A DNA stretch of 64,000 nucleotides, taken from the NCBI RefSeq assembly GCF_009301415.1, contig NZ_CP045072.1, positions 921,001 to 985,000 on the forward strand. The letters run 5' to 3'. The stretch comes from Paracoccus kondratievae. GTDB taxonomy: Bacteria > Pseudomonadota > Alphaproteobacteria > Rhodobacterales > Rhodobacteraceae. Shown piece by piece: positions 33,898 through 43,852 of this stretch. Each line of letters opens with the position of its first letter. The stretch's first letter is position 1. A program made the translations under genes and the position numbers. Under the pieces are notes generated by a model, which had not been told where the DNA came from, searched no databases, and worked only from the letters and a program-made list of their open reading frames with translations.

Positions 33898-35328
33898 TTA
33901 GGTTGTGGCTGCCTCTTCCTGTGGGGAAATGCCTGCAAGTTCGCGCGGCAGGTGCAGGATGAACTGGGTCCCGTCCTCATCGCTGCGCAAAAGTTCCAGC
34001 CGGCCGCCGTGGTTGCGCACCAGATCTGCCGCGATGGCGAGGCCAAGCCCGGTGCCGCCTTTGCGCGAGCCCCCAGAGAACGGTTGGAACAGGAAATCCC
34101 GCGCTTTTTTCGGCAGTCCGGGGCCGGTATCGCCGATTCGTATCCACCATTCCGATTCGTCCTCGCCCGCGCCAATCTCGATTGTGCCGGGCTGGCGCGT
34201 CGCTTCGATCGCCTGACGGGCGTTGCGTACGAGGTTCGACAGCACCCGGAAAAGCTGATCGCGGTCGGCACGGACCGTCAGACTGGGGGGGATATCGGTC
34301 AGAAATTCTATCGGCTCGGCGCCGTCCTGACGGTCCGAGGACATGGATTCGCCCTCGGTCACCTCGGTCGCCAGCGCAAGCAGGTTGAAACGCGACAGGG
34401 AAGGGGCCGGCTCTTCGGCCTTGCCAAAGGCCAGCGTAGTTTCGCACAGGTTCACCGCCCGGCTGATCGAGTTCACCAGTTTGGGCGCCGCGCGCCGAAC
34501 CGCAGGGTCGGCGCTGGTCTCTAGCCGGTCGGCAAAGATCTGCGCTGTCGTCAGGATGTTGCGCAGATCGTGGCTGATCCGCGCCACTGCCTGACCCAGC
34601 TGTGCCAGCCGGTCCTTTTGCTTCAGCGAGGAGGTCACCGTGCGCTGCATGGCTGCAAGCGCCGTCTCGGCCTCGTTCAGTTCGGCCAGGCGAGCGTTCG
34701 GCGTGATGATGGCGCGGGCATCCTCAGGTGAGGCAGCATAGGCGGTCATGTGGCTGATGACGCGCCGGATCGGAACCAGCAGCAGTCTTTGCGCAGCGAG
34801 GTTCAGAAAGACCGCGGTAAGGATCGAGAAAGCGGCTGAGATCACGAGCATCCGCAGCCCGTAGTCAATCATCCCGGTGCGCAGCCTTTGGGTGTCGGTT
34901 GTGATTTCGATAAGCTGTCCGGCTTGGTTCACCGGCGCGCCGATCACCCGGATCACCTGATTGCGCGGATCAGCGATCTGGGCAATCGCATCGCGGACCG
35001 AGGTCCACAGAGGCTGATCCCGCAGGTCATAGGTGGCCGAGATGGGGCCGGGAATCGGCGAAGACAGCACAAGCTGACGCACATCGTTCCGCCTGAGGAC
35101 GACGTTAAAGACCCCCGCATTCTCAAGCAGCTCTGATTCCAGATCTGTGGCCAGCGACTCATCCGTCGCAAGCAGCGCAAGACTTGCGATCTGCGCGCGT
35201 TCCAGCCGCGATTCCAGAAAATCCAGCCGGTAATTGGCAATTGAGGGGAGCAGGATCAGCAACTCGGCCAAAAGCACGAAAATGCCCGTGATCAGCGCGA
35301 ACCGGCCTGATAAGGTATTCAGGGACAT
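33898..35328 (-). CDS. Orphan sensor histidine kinase
   Basis: 476 aa. TM1 near residues 10-30 (FALITGIFVLLAELLILLP), an extracytoplasmic sensor region (about 30-175), TM2 (LRMLVISAAFSILTAVFLNL), a HAMP-like linker, and the H box RISHDLRNILTT with the phospho-accepting His. The ATPase domain has N box NLVRNARQAIEA, G1 GDTGPGLP and G2 GGTGLGLAIA. It is therefore a complete class I kinase. No response regulator is adjacent: tRNA-Arg lies downstream and rpmH is divergent, so its partner is elsewhere. Signal unknown. Confidence 0.92.
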   Translation of the reverse strand: MSLNTLSGRFALITGIFVLLAELLILLPSIANYRLDFLESRLERAQIASLALLATDESLATDLESELLENAGVFNVVLRRNDVRQLVLSSPIPGPISATYDLRDQPLWTSVRDAIAQIADPRNQVIRVIGAPVNQAGQLIEITTDTQRLRTGMIDYGLRMLVISAAFSILTAVFLNLAAQRLLLVPIRRVISHMTAYAASPEDARAIITPNARLAELNEAETALAAMQRTVTSSLKQKDRLAQLGQAVARISHDLRNILTTAQIFADRLETSADPAVRRAAPKLVNSISRAVNLCETTLAFGKAEEPAPSLSRFNLLALATEVTEGESMSSDRQDGAEPIEFLTDIPPSLTVRADRDQLFRVLSNLVRNARQAIEATRQPGTIEIGAGEDESEWWIRIGDTGPGLPKKARDFLFQPFSGGSRKGGTGLGLAIAADLVRNHGGRLELLRSDEDGTQFILHLPRELAGISPQEEAATT

Positions 35329-35575
35329 GATGAGCTTTGTTATTCCCCTCGTCTCGCCGCTGCTTCACATAGTGATTGGCTTTGTGCAGTTCAAACCTGC
35401 GTGACACGGTCCCGGTTCCCCGCTGTTCGTGTCTATACCGGAAACCTTGCGATATCGTTGCTTCGACGGTTGACTTGGACGGCGGGGGCGACTATCCAGC
35501 GGGCCTCGAATGACCGGCGCGTCTTGCGTGGGCCGATAGCCCATACCCTGGCCCGCCATGACCCGGAGTTGAAAG

Positions 35576-35713
35576 ATGTCGAAACGCACCTACCAGCCGT
35601 CGAACCTGGTTCGCGCCCGCCGCCACGGTTTTCGCGCGCGCATGGCGACCAAAGGCGGCCGCCGCGTGATCAACGCCCGCCGCGCCAAGGGCCGCAAAGT
35701 TCTCAGCGCCTGA
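35576..35713 (+). CDS. rpmH: 50S ribosomal protein L34
   Basis: 45 aa, very basic. The sequence starts [20 protein letters not shown] and ends [13 protein letters not shown], the unmistakable L34 pattern. GTTGAAAG precedes the start. It is the first gene of the conserved rpmH-rnpA-yidD-(yidC) cluster. Confidence 0.97.
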   Translation: MSKRTYQPSNLVRARRHGFRARMATKGGRRVINARRAKGRKVLSA

Positions 35714-35742
35714 GTTCCTGCGTTGCAGGGCGTGGGCTATCC

Positions 35743-36180
35743 GTGACGGACAGTGCCACAGAAGCTGCCGCCGCTGACCGGACCGTTGCTGATGCGACAC
35801 CGGACAGGGCGGCTTCCGTCATTTCAGGCCTCAGGCTTGAAACCCTGCGCAAGCGGGCCGATTTTCTGCGCGTTGCCTCTGGCCGGCGGCAGGGGGTGTC
35901 AGGCTTTCTGCTGCAAGCACGCCCCCGCGACGGGGAAGAGGCGGGGCAGCTGATCCGGGTCGGCTTCACCTGCTCGAAAAAGCTCGGCAATGCGGTGATG
36001 CGCAACCGCGCGAAGCGTCGGCTGCGCGCCCTGGCACGAGAGATCCTGCCCACAGCCGCCAGGCCCGGCTGGGACTATGTGCTGGTCGGGCGTCCTAAAG
36101 CGACTGTCGAGCGCGGCTTTGCCGATCTGCGTCAGGATCTGCTTCATGCGCTCGATCGCATTCACGGCAAACGCGGATGA
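35743..36180 (+). CDS. rnpA: Ribonuclease P protein component
   Basis: 145 aa from a GTG at 35743, 29 nt after the rpmH stop; no ATG fits, and the frame is open further upstream but overlaps rpmH. The RNase P signature is seen in [20 protein letters not shown] and [12 protein letters not shown], preceded by [16 protein letters not shown]. It binds the RNase P RNA and helps 5' processing of tRNAs. The approximately 30-residue N-terminal Ala/Asp leader ([19 protein letters not shown]) is longer than in E. coli, so the exact start is uncertain. It overlaps yidD by 4 nt. Confidence 0.9.
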   Translation: MTDSATEAAAADRTVADATPDRAASVISGLRLETLRKRADFLRVASGRRQGVSGFLLQARPRDGEEAGQLIRVGFTCSKKLGNAVMRNRAKRRLRALAREILPTAARPGWDYVLVGRPKATVERGFADLRQDLLHALDRIHGKRG

Positions 36181-36422
36181 GCCCTCTTGCCCATGTTCTG
36201 GCTTTGCCGGTGCGGGCATATCGCCTTGTTGCCAGCCCGTGGGTCGGCCACGGATGCCGCTTTCAACCGACCTGCTCGGCCTATGCGCTTGAGGCGCTTG
36301 AGCGGCACGGTGCCTTTCGCGGCGGATGGCTGGCGGCGCGGCGCATCTGTCGCTGTCACCCTTGGGGCGGGCATGGCTATGACCCGGTTCCGGGGAATGA
36401 GGCCGATCCGTCGCGGGACTGA
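36177..36422 (+). CDS. yidD: Membrane protein insertion efficiency factor YidD
   Basis: 81 aa. The family block [20 protein letters not shown] and the following [15 protein letters not shown] are diagnostic, with three conserved Cys. YidD is a small amphipathic membrane-associated protein that assists YidC-dependent insertion. It starts in an ATGA overlap with rnpA and is followed after 15 nt by ttcA. The yidC gene itself is about 2.5 kb downstream, separated by ttcA and a degenerate EAL gene. Confidence 0.95.
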   Translation: MSPLAHVLALPVRAYRLVASPWVGHGCRFQPTCSAYALEALERHGAFRGGWLAARRICRCHPWGGHGYDPVPGNEADPSRD

Positions 36423-36437
36423 CGTTGCGGCACAGAC

Positions 36438-37373
36438 ATGTTAATCAGGGCGCAGAGGCGCGACGGGGATCTACAGATGCGTGACGAGATCAACGAATCC
36501 GAGGATTTCGAGGCGGGTGAGGAGATCCACCCGCTGTTTTACGGCGCGCCCACCTCGACCGGGTTTCGCAAGCTACGCAAACGTCTGGTGCGCGAGACAC
36601 GCGCCGCGATCGAGACCTACGACATGATCCGTCCGGGCGACCGCTGGCTGGTCTGCCTTTCGGGCGGCAAGGACAGCTATACACTGCTCGCCGTTTTGCA
36701 CGAGCTGAAATGGCGCGGGCTTTTGCCGGTGGATCTGCTGGCCTGCAATCTGGATCAGGGACAACCGGGGTTTCCGGCAACAGTCCTGCCCGAATTTCTG
36801 ACCGAGCGCGGCGTTGCGCATCGGATCGAATATCAGGACACCTATTCCATCGTTAAGGAAAAGGTCCCCGAAGGACGCACCTATTGCAGCCTGTGCTCGC
36901 GCCTGCGTCGGGGAAACCTGTATCGAATCGCTCGTGAAGAGGGCTGTCAGGCCGTGGTTCTGGGTCATCATCGCGATGACATTCTGGAAACCTTCTTTAT
37001 GAATTTGTTCCACGGTGGTCGGCTTGCATCGATGCCACCGAAGCTGTTGAACGAAGAGGGCGATCTTAACGTGCTGCGCCCTCTTGCCTTCGTGGCCGAG
37101 GCTGATTGCGCGCGCTTTGCCTCGGCTATGAACTATCCGGTGATTCCCTGTGATCTTTGCGGCAGTCAGGAAGGGCTGCAGCGCATGCAGGTCAAAAAAC
37201 TGCTGGACGAATGGGAATCGCGCAGCCCCGGCCGCCGTCAGGTCATGTTCCGGGCGCTGATGAATGTGCGTCCCTCGCATCTGCCGGATCCAAAGCTTTT
37301 CGATTTCAGTGCTCTGATGCCAGATAGCGCGCATTCTAATGAAAAAGACGTGCCGATTCTGCGCGAACATTAA
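36438..37373 (+). CDS. ttcA: tRNA 2-thiocytidine synthetase TtcA
   Basis: 311 aa, or 298 aa if the ATG at 36477 (GGGGAT upstream) is used. The PP-loop SGGKDSY (ATP binding) and the two CxxC pairs, CSLCSR and CDLCGS, that hold the 4Fe-4S cluster identify TtcA, which 2-thiolates C32 of certain tRNAs. Other conserved blocks are [19 protein letters not shown] and [18 protein letters not shown]. It lies 15 nt after yidD. The second start looks better supported by its ribosome site, but both are possible. Confidence 0.94.
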   Translation: MLIRAQRRDGDLQMRDEINESEDFEAGEEIHPLFYGAPTSTGFRKLRKRLVRETRAAIETYDMIRPGDRWLVCLSGGKDSYTLLAVLHELKWRGLLPVDLLACNLDQGQPGFPATVLPEFLTERGVAHRIEYQDTYSIVKEKVPEGRTYCSLCSRLRRGNLYRIAREEGCQAVVLGHHRDDILETFFMNLFHGGRLASMPPKLLNEEGDLNVLRPLAFVAEADCARFASAMNYPVIPCDLCGSQEGLQRMQVKKLLDEWESRSPGRRQVMFRALMNVRPSHLPDPKLFDFSALMPDSAHSNEKDVPILREH

Positions 37374-37431
37374 CTGAACGAAAAGCAATCCGAGGCAGGC
37401 TGCGAATCTGAAACAGGATTCGGGTCTGGGC

Positions 37432-38718
37432 ATGGGGTACGGAATTGCGGCGGCCACTGAATGGCCGACATGGCCTGTCTGGGGACAGGCGAGCGGGCAG
37501 GGCGTGCAGCGCTTTGCGCTGGTGCTGCGGGTAACAAATCCGGAGTATCTGCCGGGCGGCGTTGGCTCCGCGCTGTCCCGGCAGATACGTGACCAACTCA
37601 GGTCGCGTCTGGTTGCTGAGCTGGGACTGTCGCTGCATTCCAGCTGTGACGACGGGGACGAAATCTGCGGACTTGTCGCTGATCCCGGGCCGCAGGCGGG
37701 GCAGGGGCTTCTTTTGCGGCTCAGGGCGATTTGCAGCGAAAGAATCTACCTGCCGGGGGTGTCTTTATACCCGATGGTGCAGGGGGTGATTGTTGCCGAT
37801 CCCTTTGGTTGCCATGAAAGCACGGCTCTTTACGCCCATGGCCGGGTCGTTCTGGATGGGTCAAGCCCTCACATACTTTCAAGTCATATCCGTCTCGTCG
37901 ATATGGAGGGGCAAGAGGGGCGTGCATATCCCGTCCTTGCAGGCGATGATCAGATCAGCCTGCAATTCCAGCCGCAAATCTGCTGCACCACAGGAAGCGT
38001 TCTGGCACTGAAGGTCCTGCCCCGTATTCACCTTGTTCGAGAGGTGGGACAAGGCAGTAACCTGACTGGCATATTGCCTCGTCTTGATGACAACCGGCTG
38101 CTGCGGATCACGACGGCCCTGCTGCGCGAGGCTTGCGCGAGTCTGAGAGGCTGGGACCGGATGGGCCGCTATGTTCCCTGCCTGTCACTGGCCCTTCCGG
38201 ATCGCATTCTGGCCAGCCCCTCTGTCGTTGAGGTTATTCTGGCACAGCTTGAGCGGCATGATCTTTCTCCCCACCGGCTTGAGATCGAAGTGATTGAACC
38301 GATTGGCAAAGGTGCCACGCAAGCCGTGGTTGCCGCTAATTTGCAAGAATTGCGCAGGGCGGGCTGTCAGCTTGGTTTAGGTGAATTCGGCACCGGCATG
38401 ACGCGTCCTGATAACCTGCGCCATCATGGTTTTCATCGTGTGCGTGTCGGCAGATCTTTTGTTGCCGGTTGTGATCATCGGGGAGATCAGCAACGGACAC
38501 TATTGGCGATTACAGCACTTGCTCGTCACCTTGGCTTGCAAGTCATCGCCGATGGGGTCTCTACCCGAGATGAGCGGTCCTTCCTTAGCCAAATTGGCGT
38601 TGATGGGGTTCAAGGGCCGGCGGTGTTTCTGCCATTATCTGCGGAAGAAGTTGATGATCTTCTGCTCCACCGGGGCTTCGCTGCTTGCTTCTCACCCAAA
38701 GTATGGGGAAGGGCGTGA
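37432..38718 (+). CDS. Degenerate EAL-domain protein (probably catalytically inactive)
   Basis: 428 aa. The first half (about 1-180) resembles a worn-down GGDEF-like region with no GGDEF motif (ICGLVADPGPQAGQGLLLRL is where nucleotide-binding segments normally lie). The second half is an EAL fold: SLQFQPQICCTTGSVLALKV replaces the usual E-A-L with K-V-L, LGLGEFGTG replaces the catalytic DDFGTG, and LGLQVIADGVST matches the late E-G-V-E segment but with D-G-V-S. Loss of metal ligands argues against c-di-GMP hydrolysis; it may bind c-di-GMP or a protein partner. It is inserted between ttcA and yidC, genes usually close together. Confidence 0.82.
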   Translation: MGYGIAAATEWPTWPVWGQASGQGVQRFALVLRVTNPEYLPGGVGSALSRQIRDQLRSRLVAELGLSLHSSCDDGDEICGLVADPGPQAGQGLLLRLRAICSERIYLPGVSLYPMVQGVIVADPFGCHESTALYAHGRVVLDGSSPHILSSHIRLVDMEGQEGRAYPVLAGDDQISLQFQPQICCTTGSVLALKVLPRIHLVREVGQGSNLTGILPRLDDNRLLRITTALLREACASLRGWDRMGRYVPCLSLALPDRILASPSVVEVILAQLERHDLSPHRLEIEVIEPIGKGATQAVVAANLQELRRAGCQLGLGEFGTGMTRPDNLRHHGFHRVRVGRSFVAGCDHRGDQQRTLLAITALARHLGLQVIADGVSTRDERSFLSQIGVDGVQGPAVFLPLSAEEVDDLLLHRGFAACFSPKVWGRA

Positions 38719-38902
38719 AACCATCGGTCTTGGCAAAGGCATTTTCAGACAAGGACACATCTCGTGCCGCGATGGACAAGAATAGGGGGGCAGACAGGGG
38801 AATCGCTCTACAGGGCGGGCAAATTCCCTTGACCTTTGGCGGTCGCTTCTGTTGAAGCACCCCGAACCCTCAGGCAGGGTGACGACGAAGGGCTGGTCCG
38901 GA

Positions 38903-40822
38903 ATGCAAGACAATAACCGCAACCTAATCCTGGCGATGGTGCTTTCTGCTCTCGTCATGCTCGTCTGGTCGATTTTCTTCGCGCCCGAGCCGGTGCCCCC
39001 TGCACAGGACACCGCGATTAACGCGCAAGGGACGACTGCGCCGGAAAATGGCGCCCCCGCAACGCCGGGTGCGGCCCCGCAGGGCGCAACGCCAGCCCCT
39101 GCGGCTGTGGGTGCTGCGACCAATGACCCTTCGGTCACAGCTGGGCGTGTGACGATCAAATCTCCGGTCCTGTCGGGCACGATTTCGCTGGCTGGCGGTC
39201 GCATCGATGATCTGGAACTGACCGGCTATCGCGAGACGCTGGACCCGAATTCGCCTTTCGTGCGCCTGCTTTCGCCGACGACGCGTCCCGCCCAGCAGGC
39301 CGAAGGTACTGCTGTCGCGCCGGGTGGTGACAGCCTGCCTGTAGTGCAAAAGCCCTATTATGCCGTCTATGGCTGGGTACCGGGTGCTGGCACCGATCCT
39401 GCGCTGGTTCCCGGGCCTGCTACGGTATGGGAGGTCGAATCCGGCTCGACCCTCGCCCCCGGCCAGCCGGTCACGCTGCGCTGGGACAATGGCGCGGGCC
39501 AGATTTTCCGCCGCACCTATGAGCTGGACGACAAATTCCTGTTCACAGTCACTCAGGCAGTCGAAAACACCGGGGCTGCGCCGTTCTCGGCTGCGCCCTA
39601 TGGCATCCTTGCCCGGCAGGGCCAGCCCGACACCCAGAATTTCTTTGTGCTGCACGAAGGCGCTGTCGGAATGACCGACGGCAAGCTGCTGGAAGAGAAG
39701 TACAAGGATATCGCCAAGCTTGATCCGCAGCCGGGCGAAGGCCCTGCCCAGCTGATCGAGGTGAAAGAGAACGGCTGGATCGGCTTTACCGATAAATATT
39801 GGATGACCACTCTGGCGCCTGCGCCGGGTCAGGGCTTTACCGCAGCGGTGAAATATGTCCCCGGCGCCGATATTTATCAGACCGAGGCGCGGATGCCGAT
39901 GCAGACCGTCGCCCCGGGTGCCAGCGTGACCACCTCAAGTTATCTTTTTGCTGGCGCGAAGGTGTGGGAAGTCATCAGCGGCTATGAAGCGAACCCCGGC
40001 ATCGACGGTTTCGTCGATTCCATCGACTGGGGCTGGTTCTATTTCCTGACCAAGCCGATCTTCCGTCTGCTGCATTGGCTGCACGGTATGATCGGCAACA
40101 TGGGCTGGTCGATCATCGCGCTGACCTTTGTGCTCAAGCTGCTCGTCTTCCCGCTGGCGCGCAAATCCTACATCTCGATGGCGAAGATGAAGGAGCTGCA
40201 GCCGCAGATGGAGGCGATCAAAGAGCGCACGGGTGACGACCGGATGAAGTTCCAGAAAGAGGTGATGGAGCTCTACAAGCGCGAAAAGGTGAACCCCGCG
40301 GCGGGGTGCTTGCCGGTGCTGTTGCAGATCCCGATCTTCTTTGCGCTCTATAAAGTGATCTTCGTGACGATCGAACTGCGTCATGCGCCTTGGATCGGCT
40401 GGATCCGTGACCTTGCGGCACCGGACCCGTCAAGCCTGTGGAACCTGTTCGGGTTGCTGCCTTGGGCGGCGCCGGGTCAGGGCAGCTTCCTGCACAGCTT
40501 TACCCTGCCGGTGCTTGCGATCCTGCTTGGCATCTCGATGTGGATGCAGCAAAAGCTGAACCCGGCACCCGCTGATCCGGCGCAGAAGATGATCTTTGCC
40601 TGGATGCCGTGGATTTTCATGCTGATGCTGGGGGGCTTTGCCTCGGGGCTGGTGCTGTACTGGATCACCAACAACACCATCACCATCATTCAGCAGTACA
40701 CGATCATGAGCATGCATGGTCATCGGCCCGATCTCTTTGGCAACATTCGCGCCAGTTTGCCCTCGCGTTCGAACGGCAATGGCAAGTCTGATGCCAAAGG
40801 CGGAGATAAGGGCCACAAATGA
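38903..40822 (+). CDS. yidC: Membrane protein insertase YidC
   Basis: 639 aa from the ATG at 38903; an in-frame ATG at 38852 would add 17 polar residues before the first TM. TM1 is LILAMVLSALVMLVWSIFF, followed by a large periplasmic P1 domain (about 30-360). The conserved Oxa1 core (about 370-580) contains the block LARKSYISMAKMKELQPQME, the cytoplasmic hairpin, and TMs such as LPVLLQIPIFFALYKVIFV. The C-terminal tail is basic. It inserts membrane proteins with or without Sec. The 3' end overlaps the MOSC gene (ATGA), continuing an operon to yihA. Confidence 0.96.
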   Translation: MQDNNRNLILAMVLSALVMLVWSIFFAPEPVPPAQDTAINAQGTTAPENGAPATPGAAPQGATPAPAAVGAATNDPSVTAGRVTIKSPVLSGTISLAGGRIDDLELTGYRETLDPNSPFVRLLSPTTRPAQQAEGTAVAPGGDSLPVVQKPYYAVYGWVPGAGTDPALVPGPATVWEVESGSTLAPGQPVTLRWDNGAGQIFRRTYELDDKFLFTVTQAVENTGAAPFSAAPYGILARQGQPDTQNFFVLHEGAVGMTDGKLLEEKYKDIAKLDPQPGEGPAQLIEVKENGWIGFTDKYWMTTLAPAPGQGFTAAVKYVPGADIYQTEARMPMQTVAPGASVTTSSYLFAGAKVWEVISGYEANPGIDGFVDSIDWGWFYFLTKPIFRLLHWLHGMIGNMGWSIIALTFVLKLLVFPLARKSYISMAKMKELQPQMEAIKERTGDDRMKFQKEVMELYKREKVNPAAGCLPVLLQIPIFFALYKVIFVTIELRHAPWIGWIRDLAAPDPSSLWNLFGLLPWAAPGQGSFLHSFTLPVLAILLGISMWMQQKLNPAPADPAQKMIFAWMPWIFMLMLGGFASGLVLYWITNNTITIIQQYTIMSMHGHRPDLFGNIRASLPSRSNGNGKSDAKGGDKGHK

Positions 40823-41577
40823 CTGCGCGCATCGCCCGGATCCGTCGGCATCCGATCAAGTCGATCGGTGGTGAGGACCTTGGCCGCGTCCGTCTGGATG
40901 CGGCTCGCCGCCTGCCGGGCGATCGTATCTGGGCTCTGCTGAACGAAGGCGGAGAGCGTCACGCTGGTCCGGTTCCCGCGCGGTGGCTGCCTAAATCCTG
41001 TTTCCTGCGCGGCGCGGCAGCCGCTGGGCTGCAGGCCATTCAAGGCGGCTGGGGTGAGGGCGCAGATACCGGCCCAATCCGCCTGACCCACCCCGAACTT
41101 GGTGAACTGGTCTTTGACCCCGAGACCGAGGGGGGGCGGCTGGTTGAATGGGTGCGACCGCTCTGGTCAGCGGATCGACCAGCACCAACCCGTCTGGTTC
41201 GCGGGCCGACCGGCTGGACTGACGCAAACCAGCCGTGGATATCGATTCTGTCTCTGTCGAGCCTTGCCGATCTTGAGGCGCGGCTGGAAATGTCTCTGGG
41301 TATCGAGCGCTGGCGCGGCAATATCTGGCTTGAGGGGCTTGAGCCCTACCGCGAACGCGATCTGATTGGTCAGGTTCTGACGATTGGCGGGGTCGAGTTG
41401 CGCGTGACCGAAACAATCGGTCGCTGTCCGGCAACCAGTGCCGATCCGAACACCGGCCGTATTGATATCGACATGCCTGCTGCGCTGGACGCACAGTTCG
41501 GCCATCGCGATTTTGGCATTTATGCCGAGGTGGTAACCGGCGGCGAGATCGCCCTAGGAGACGAGTTCGGCATATGA
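40819..41577 (+). CDS. MOSC-domain protein
   Basis: 252 aa. An N-terminal MOSC beta-barrel domain (IRRHPIKSIGGEDLGRV) and a C-terminal MOSC domain with the conserved Cys in ETIGRCPATSADPNTG, the residue thought to carry a persulfide. MOSC proteins are related to molybdenum cofactor sulfurase C-termini and to YcbX/YiiM, which reduce N-hydroxylated bases. Substrate not determinable here. It is coupled by ATGA overlaps to yidC before it and yihA after it. Confidence 0.88.
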   Translation: MTARIARIRRHPIKSIGGEDLGRVRLDAARRLPGDRIWALLNEGGERHAGPVPARWLPKSCFLRGAAAAGLQAIQGGWGEGADTGPIRLTHPELGELVFDPETEGGRLVEWVRPLWSADRPAPTRLVRGPTGWTDANQPWISILSLSSLADLEARLEMSLGIERWRGNIWLEGLEPYRERDLIGQVLTIGGVELRVTETIGRCPATSADPNTGRIDIDMPAALDAQFGHRDFGIYAEVVTGGEIALGDEFGI

Positions 41578-42224
41578 AGGTCAGCTTTTCCCTGGCTCCC
41601 GAGCCTGATCCTGCAGAGGCTGAAGCGGCGCGCCAGCTTTTCGCTGGTCCGGTCGATTTCCTCAAAGGTGTGGTGGCGATGGACGGGTTGCCGGCCGCCG
41701 ACCGGCCCGAGGTCTGCTTTGCGGGTCGTTCAAATGTTGGAAAATCCAGTCTGATTAACGCGCTAACCGGGCGTAAGGGTCTGGCCCGTGCCTCGAATAC
41801 ACCGGGGCGTACGCAAGAGATCAACTATTTCAAGCTGGGCGATCGCGCCTATCTTGTCGACCTGCCGGGCTATGGTTTTGCCAAGGCCCCGGTCGCGGTC
41901 GTGGCGAAATGGCAGGCGCTTCTGAAAAGCTACCTTTCGGGGCGACCGACCCTGCGGCGCGCCTTTGCGCTGATCGATTCCCGTCATGGGGTCAAGGACG
42001 TGGACCATCAGATCATGCAGCTGCTGGATCGTGCGGCAGTGCCTTTTCAGGTCGTGCTGACCAAGGCTGACAAGATCACTGCCCAGCAGCTTGCCGCCAC
42101 CATCGAACAGGTGCAGGAGGCGCTGCAGAAACACCCTGCCGCATTCCCGCAACTGGTGGTGACCAGCTCTGACAAGGGGCTGGGGATCGTGACCTTGCGC
42201 ACCATCATCGCCGGCCTTGACTGA
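41574..42224 (+). CDS. yihA: Ribosome-biogenesis GTPase YihA/EngB (YsxC)
   Basis: 216 aa. P-loop GRSNVGKSSLINALTG (G1), TPGRTQEINYF (G2), VDLPGYGFAKAP (G3) and LTKADKI (G4). EngB acts in late assembly of the 50S subunit and is often essential. The N-terminal extension (about 30 residues before the GTPase) is typical. It overlaps the MOSC stop by 4 nt; argB follows after 60 nt. Confidence 0.95.
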   Translation: MKVSFSLAPEPDPAEAEAARQLFAGPVDFLKGVVAMDGLPAADRPEVCFAGRSNVGKSSLINALTGRKGLARASNTPGRTQEINYFKLGDRAYLVDLPGYGFAKAPVAVVAKWQALLKSYLSGRPTLRRAFALIDSRHGVKDVDHQIMQLLDRAAVPFQVVLTKADKITAQQLAATIEQVQEALQKHPAAFPQLVVTSSDKGLGIVTLRTIIAGLD

Positions 42225-42284
42225 GCCGGTCTGGACTGGCGGCCGTGTGCGTCCTAGGGTCGGCGCGACGAACAGGGGCCCCTG

Positions 42285-43199
42285 ATGAGAAAGCAGAACA
42301 TGAACCGGAACTGGATCGCCACCGCCCGTACCCTCTCGGAAGCATTGCCCTATATGCAGCGCTATTCGGGCGCGGTCGTGGTCGTGAAATTCGGTGGTAA
42401 CGCCATGGGCGACGATGCGGCCATGGCCGAATTTGCCCGCGATATCGTGCTGATGAAACAGGTCGGTATTCATCCGGTGGTCTGTCATGGCGGTGGCCCG
42501 ATGATCAACGAACTGCTGGGCAAGCTGGGCATCGAAAGCAGTTTTGTGCGCGGTAAGCGCGTCACCACCCGCGAGACGGTCGAGGTGGTGGAAATGGTTC
42601 TCTCGGGTCTTGTCAACAAGCGGATCGTGCAGGCAATCAACGACGCCGGCGGTCGCGCGGTCGGCATCTCGGGCAAAGACGATGACCTGATGGTTTGCGA
42701 GCCGGACGATCCCGAACTGGGCTTTGTCGGCCGCCCGGTCGAGATGAACGTCCAGATTATCCGCGACCTTTATAACGCCGGTCTGATCCCGGTCATTGCG
42801 CCTGTGGCGACGGGGATGGAGGATAACGAAACCTTCAACGTCAATGGCGACACCGCCGCGGGTGCGATTGCAGGCGCGCTGCAGGCTGATCGCCTGTTGC
42901 TTCTGACGGATGTGTCGGGGGTCAAGGACGCTTCGGGCGAGGTGGTGACGCAGTTGCACCCCGATCAGGTGCGCTCGATGATCGCTGATGGGACCATCGC
43001 CGGTGGCATGATCCCCAAGACCGAAACGGCGCTGAAGGCGTTGGAAGAGGGCGTGCGTGCCGTGGTCATTCTCGACGGTAGGGTGCCGAACGCCTGTCTG
43101 CTAGAGCTGTTCACTGAACACGGCGCAGGCTCTCTCATTCGTTCGACCGAACCGCGGATCAAGCCGCACGGTCTGCGTCAGGGCGCCAGCAGCCTCTAG
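42285..43199 (+). CDS. argB: Acetylglutamate kinase
   Basis: 304 aa. Second step of arginine synthesis. Amino-acid kinase fold: [20 protein letters not shown] (phosphate-binding Gly-rich loop), [14 protein letters not shown] (N-acetylglutamate binding), a central [10 protein letters not shown], and [15 protein letters not shown] then [15 protein letters not shown] in the ATP-binding half. The N-terminal extension ahead of the kinase core suggests an arginine-inhibited hexameric form. The start at 42285 is taken; 42300 is an alternative. Confidence 0.95.
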   Translation: MRKQNMNRNWIATARTLSEALPYMQRYSGAVVVVKFGGNAMGDDAAMAEFARDIVLMKQVGIHPVVCHGGGPMINELLGKLGIESSFVRGKRVTTRETVEVVEMVLSGLVNKRIVQAINDAGGRAVGISGKDDDLMVCEPDDPELGFVGRPVEMNVQIIRDLYNAGLIPVIAPVATGMEDNETFNVNGDTAAGAIAGALQADRLLLLTDVSGVKDASGEVVTQLHPDQVRSMIADGTIAGGMIPKTETALKALEEGVRAVVILDGRVPNACLLELFTEHGAGSLIRSTEPRIKPHGLRQGASSL

Positions 43200-43322
43200 C
43201 GGCAGCGTCGCAGCGCCTGCAAGAGAATGCTTGCCCGCGCGGCGGAAGCTGTGGCAGGCTCGGCTGCGCTGCCTTGTCCTTAACCGTCACGTCCTTAACC
43301 GTATGGCCGAAAAGGCAATTCG

Positions 43323-43841
43323 ATGACTCCACTCGGACACTGCCGTCTGATCCTGACCCGTCACGCGAAATCGTCCTGGGACGATCCGACGCAGCCTGAC
43401 CATGACCGCCCGTTGAATGAGCGTGGCCGCCGTTCGGCGCGCGAACTGGGCGACTGGCTGGCAAGCCGTGGCTATGAGCCCGAAGAGGTGCTGTGCTCGA
43501 CTGCCGAGCGCACTCGCGAAACCTGGGATCGGGTGGCCAAGGCTCCGCTGGAGGTGCGCCCGCATCTTCGTTATGAGCCGGCGCTTTATCAGGCTGGGCC
43601 TGAGAAGATGCTTGCGATCCTGCGCAGCGCCACGGCCCCGACGGTGATGATGATCGGGCACAATCCCGGCATTGCCGAATTTGCTGCCATGCTGCCGGCA
43701 CGTGCACCGCTTGATCCGGATTTTCGTCGTTATCCGACGGCAGCGACGCTGGTGGTTGATTTCCAGATCGACAGCTGGTCCGAGTTGGGCCCGGGTCAGG
43801 GCAGCGTGCTGGATTTCGTGCGTATGGACGGGCGCGGTTAG
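43323..43841 (+). CDS. SixA-like histidine phosphatase
   Basis: 172 aa. The phosphohistidine-accepting RHG-type motif appears as LTRHAKSSWDDP near the N-terminus, with ERTRETW and MMIGHNPGI (second His) later, as in SixA and the related histidine phosphatase family. SixA dephosphorylates phospho-His in ArcB/PTSNtr proteins; the target here is unknown. No neighbour suggests a partner. AAAAGG precedes the start. It ends 12 nt before the convergent pfkB stop. Confidence 0.86.
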   Translation: MTPLGHCRLILTRHAKSSWDDPTQPDHDRPLNERGRRSARELGDWLASRGYEPEEVLCSTAERTRETWDRVAKAPLEVRPHLRYEPALYQAGPEKMLAILRSATAPTVMMIGHNPGIAEFAAMLPARAPLDPDFRRYPTAATLVVDFQIDSWSELGPGQGSVLDFVRMDGRG

Positions 43842-43852
43842 GCCGCGTGCTG

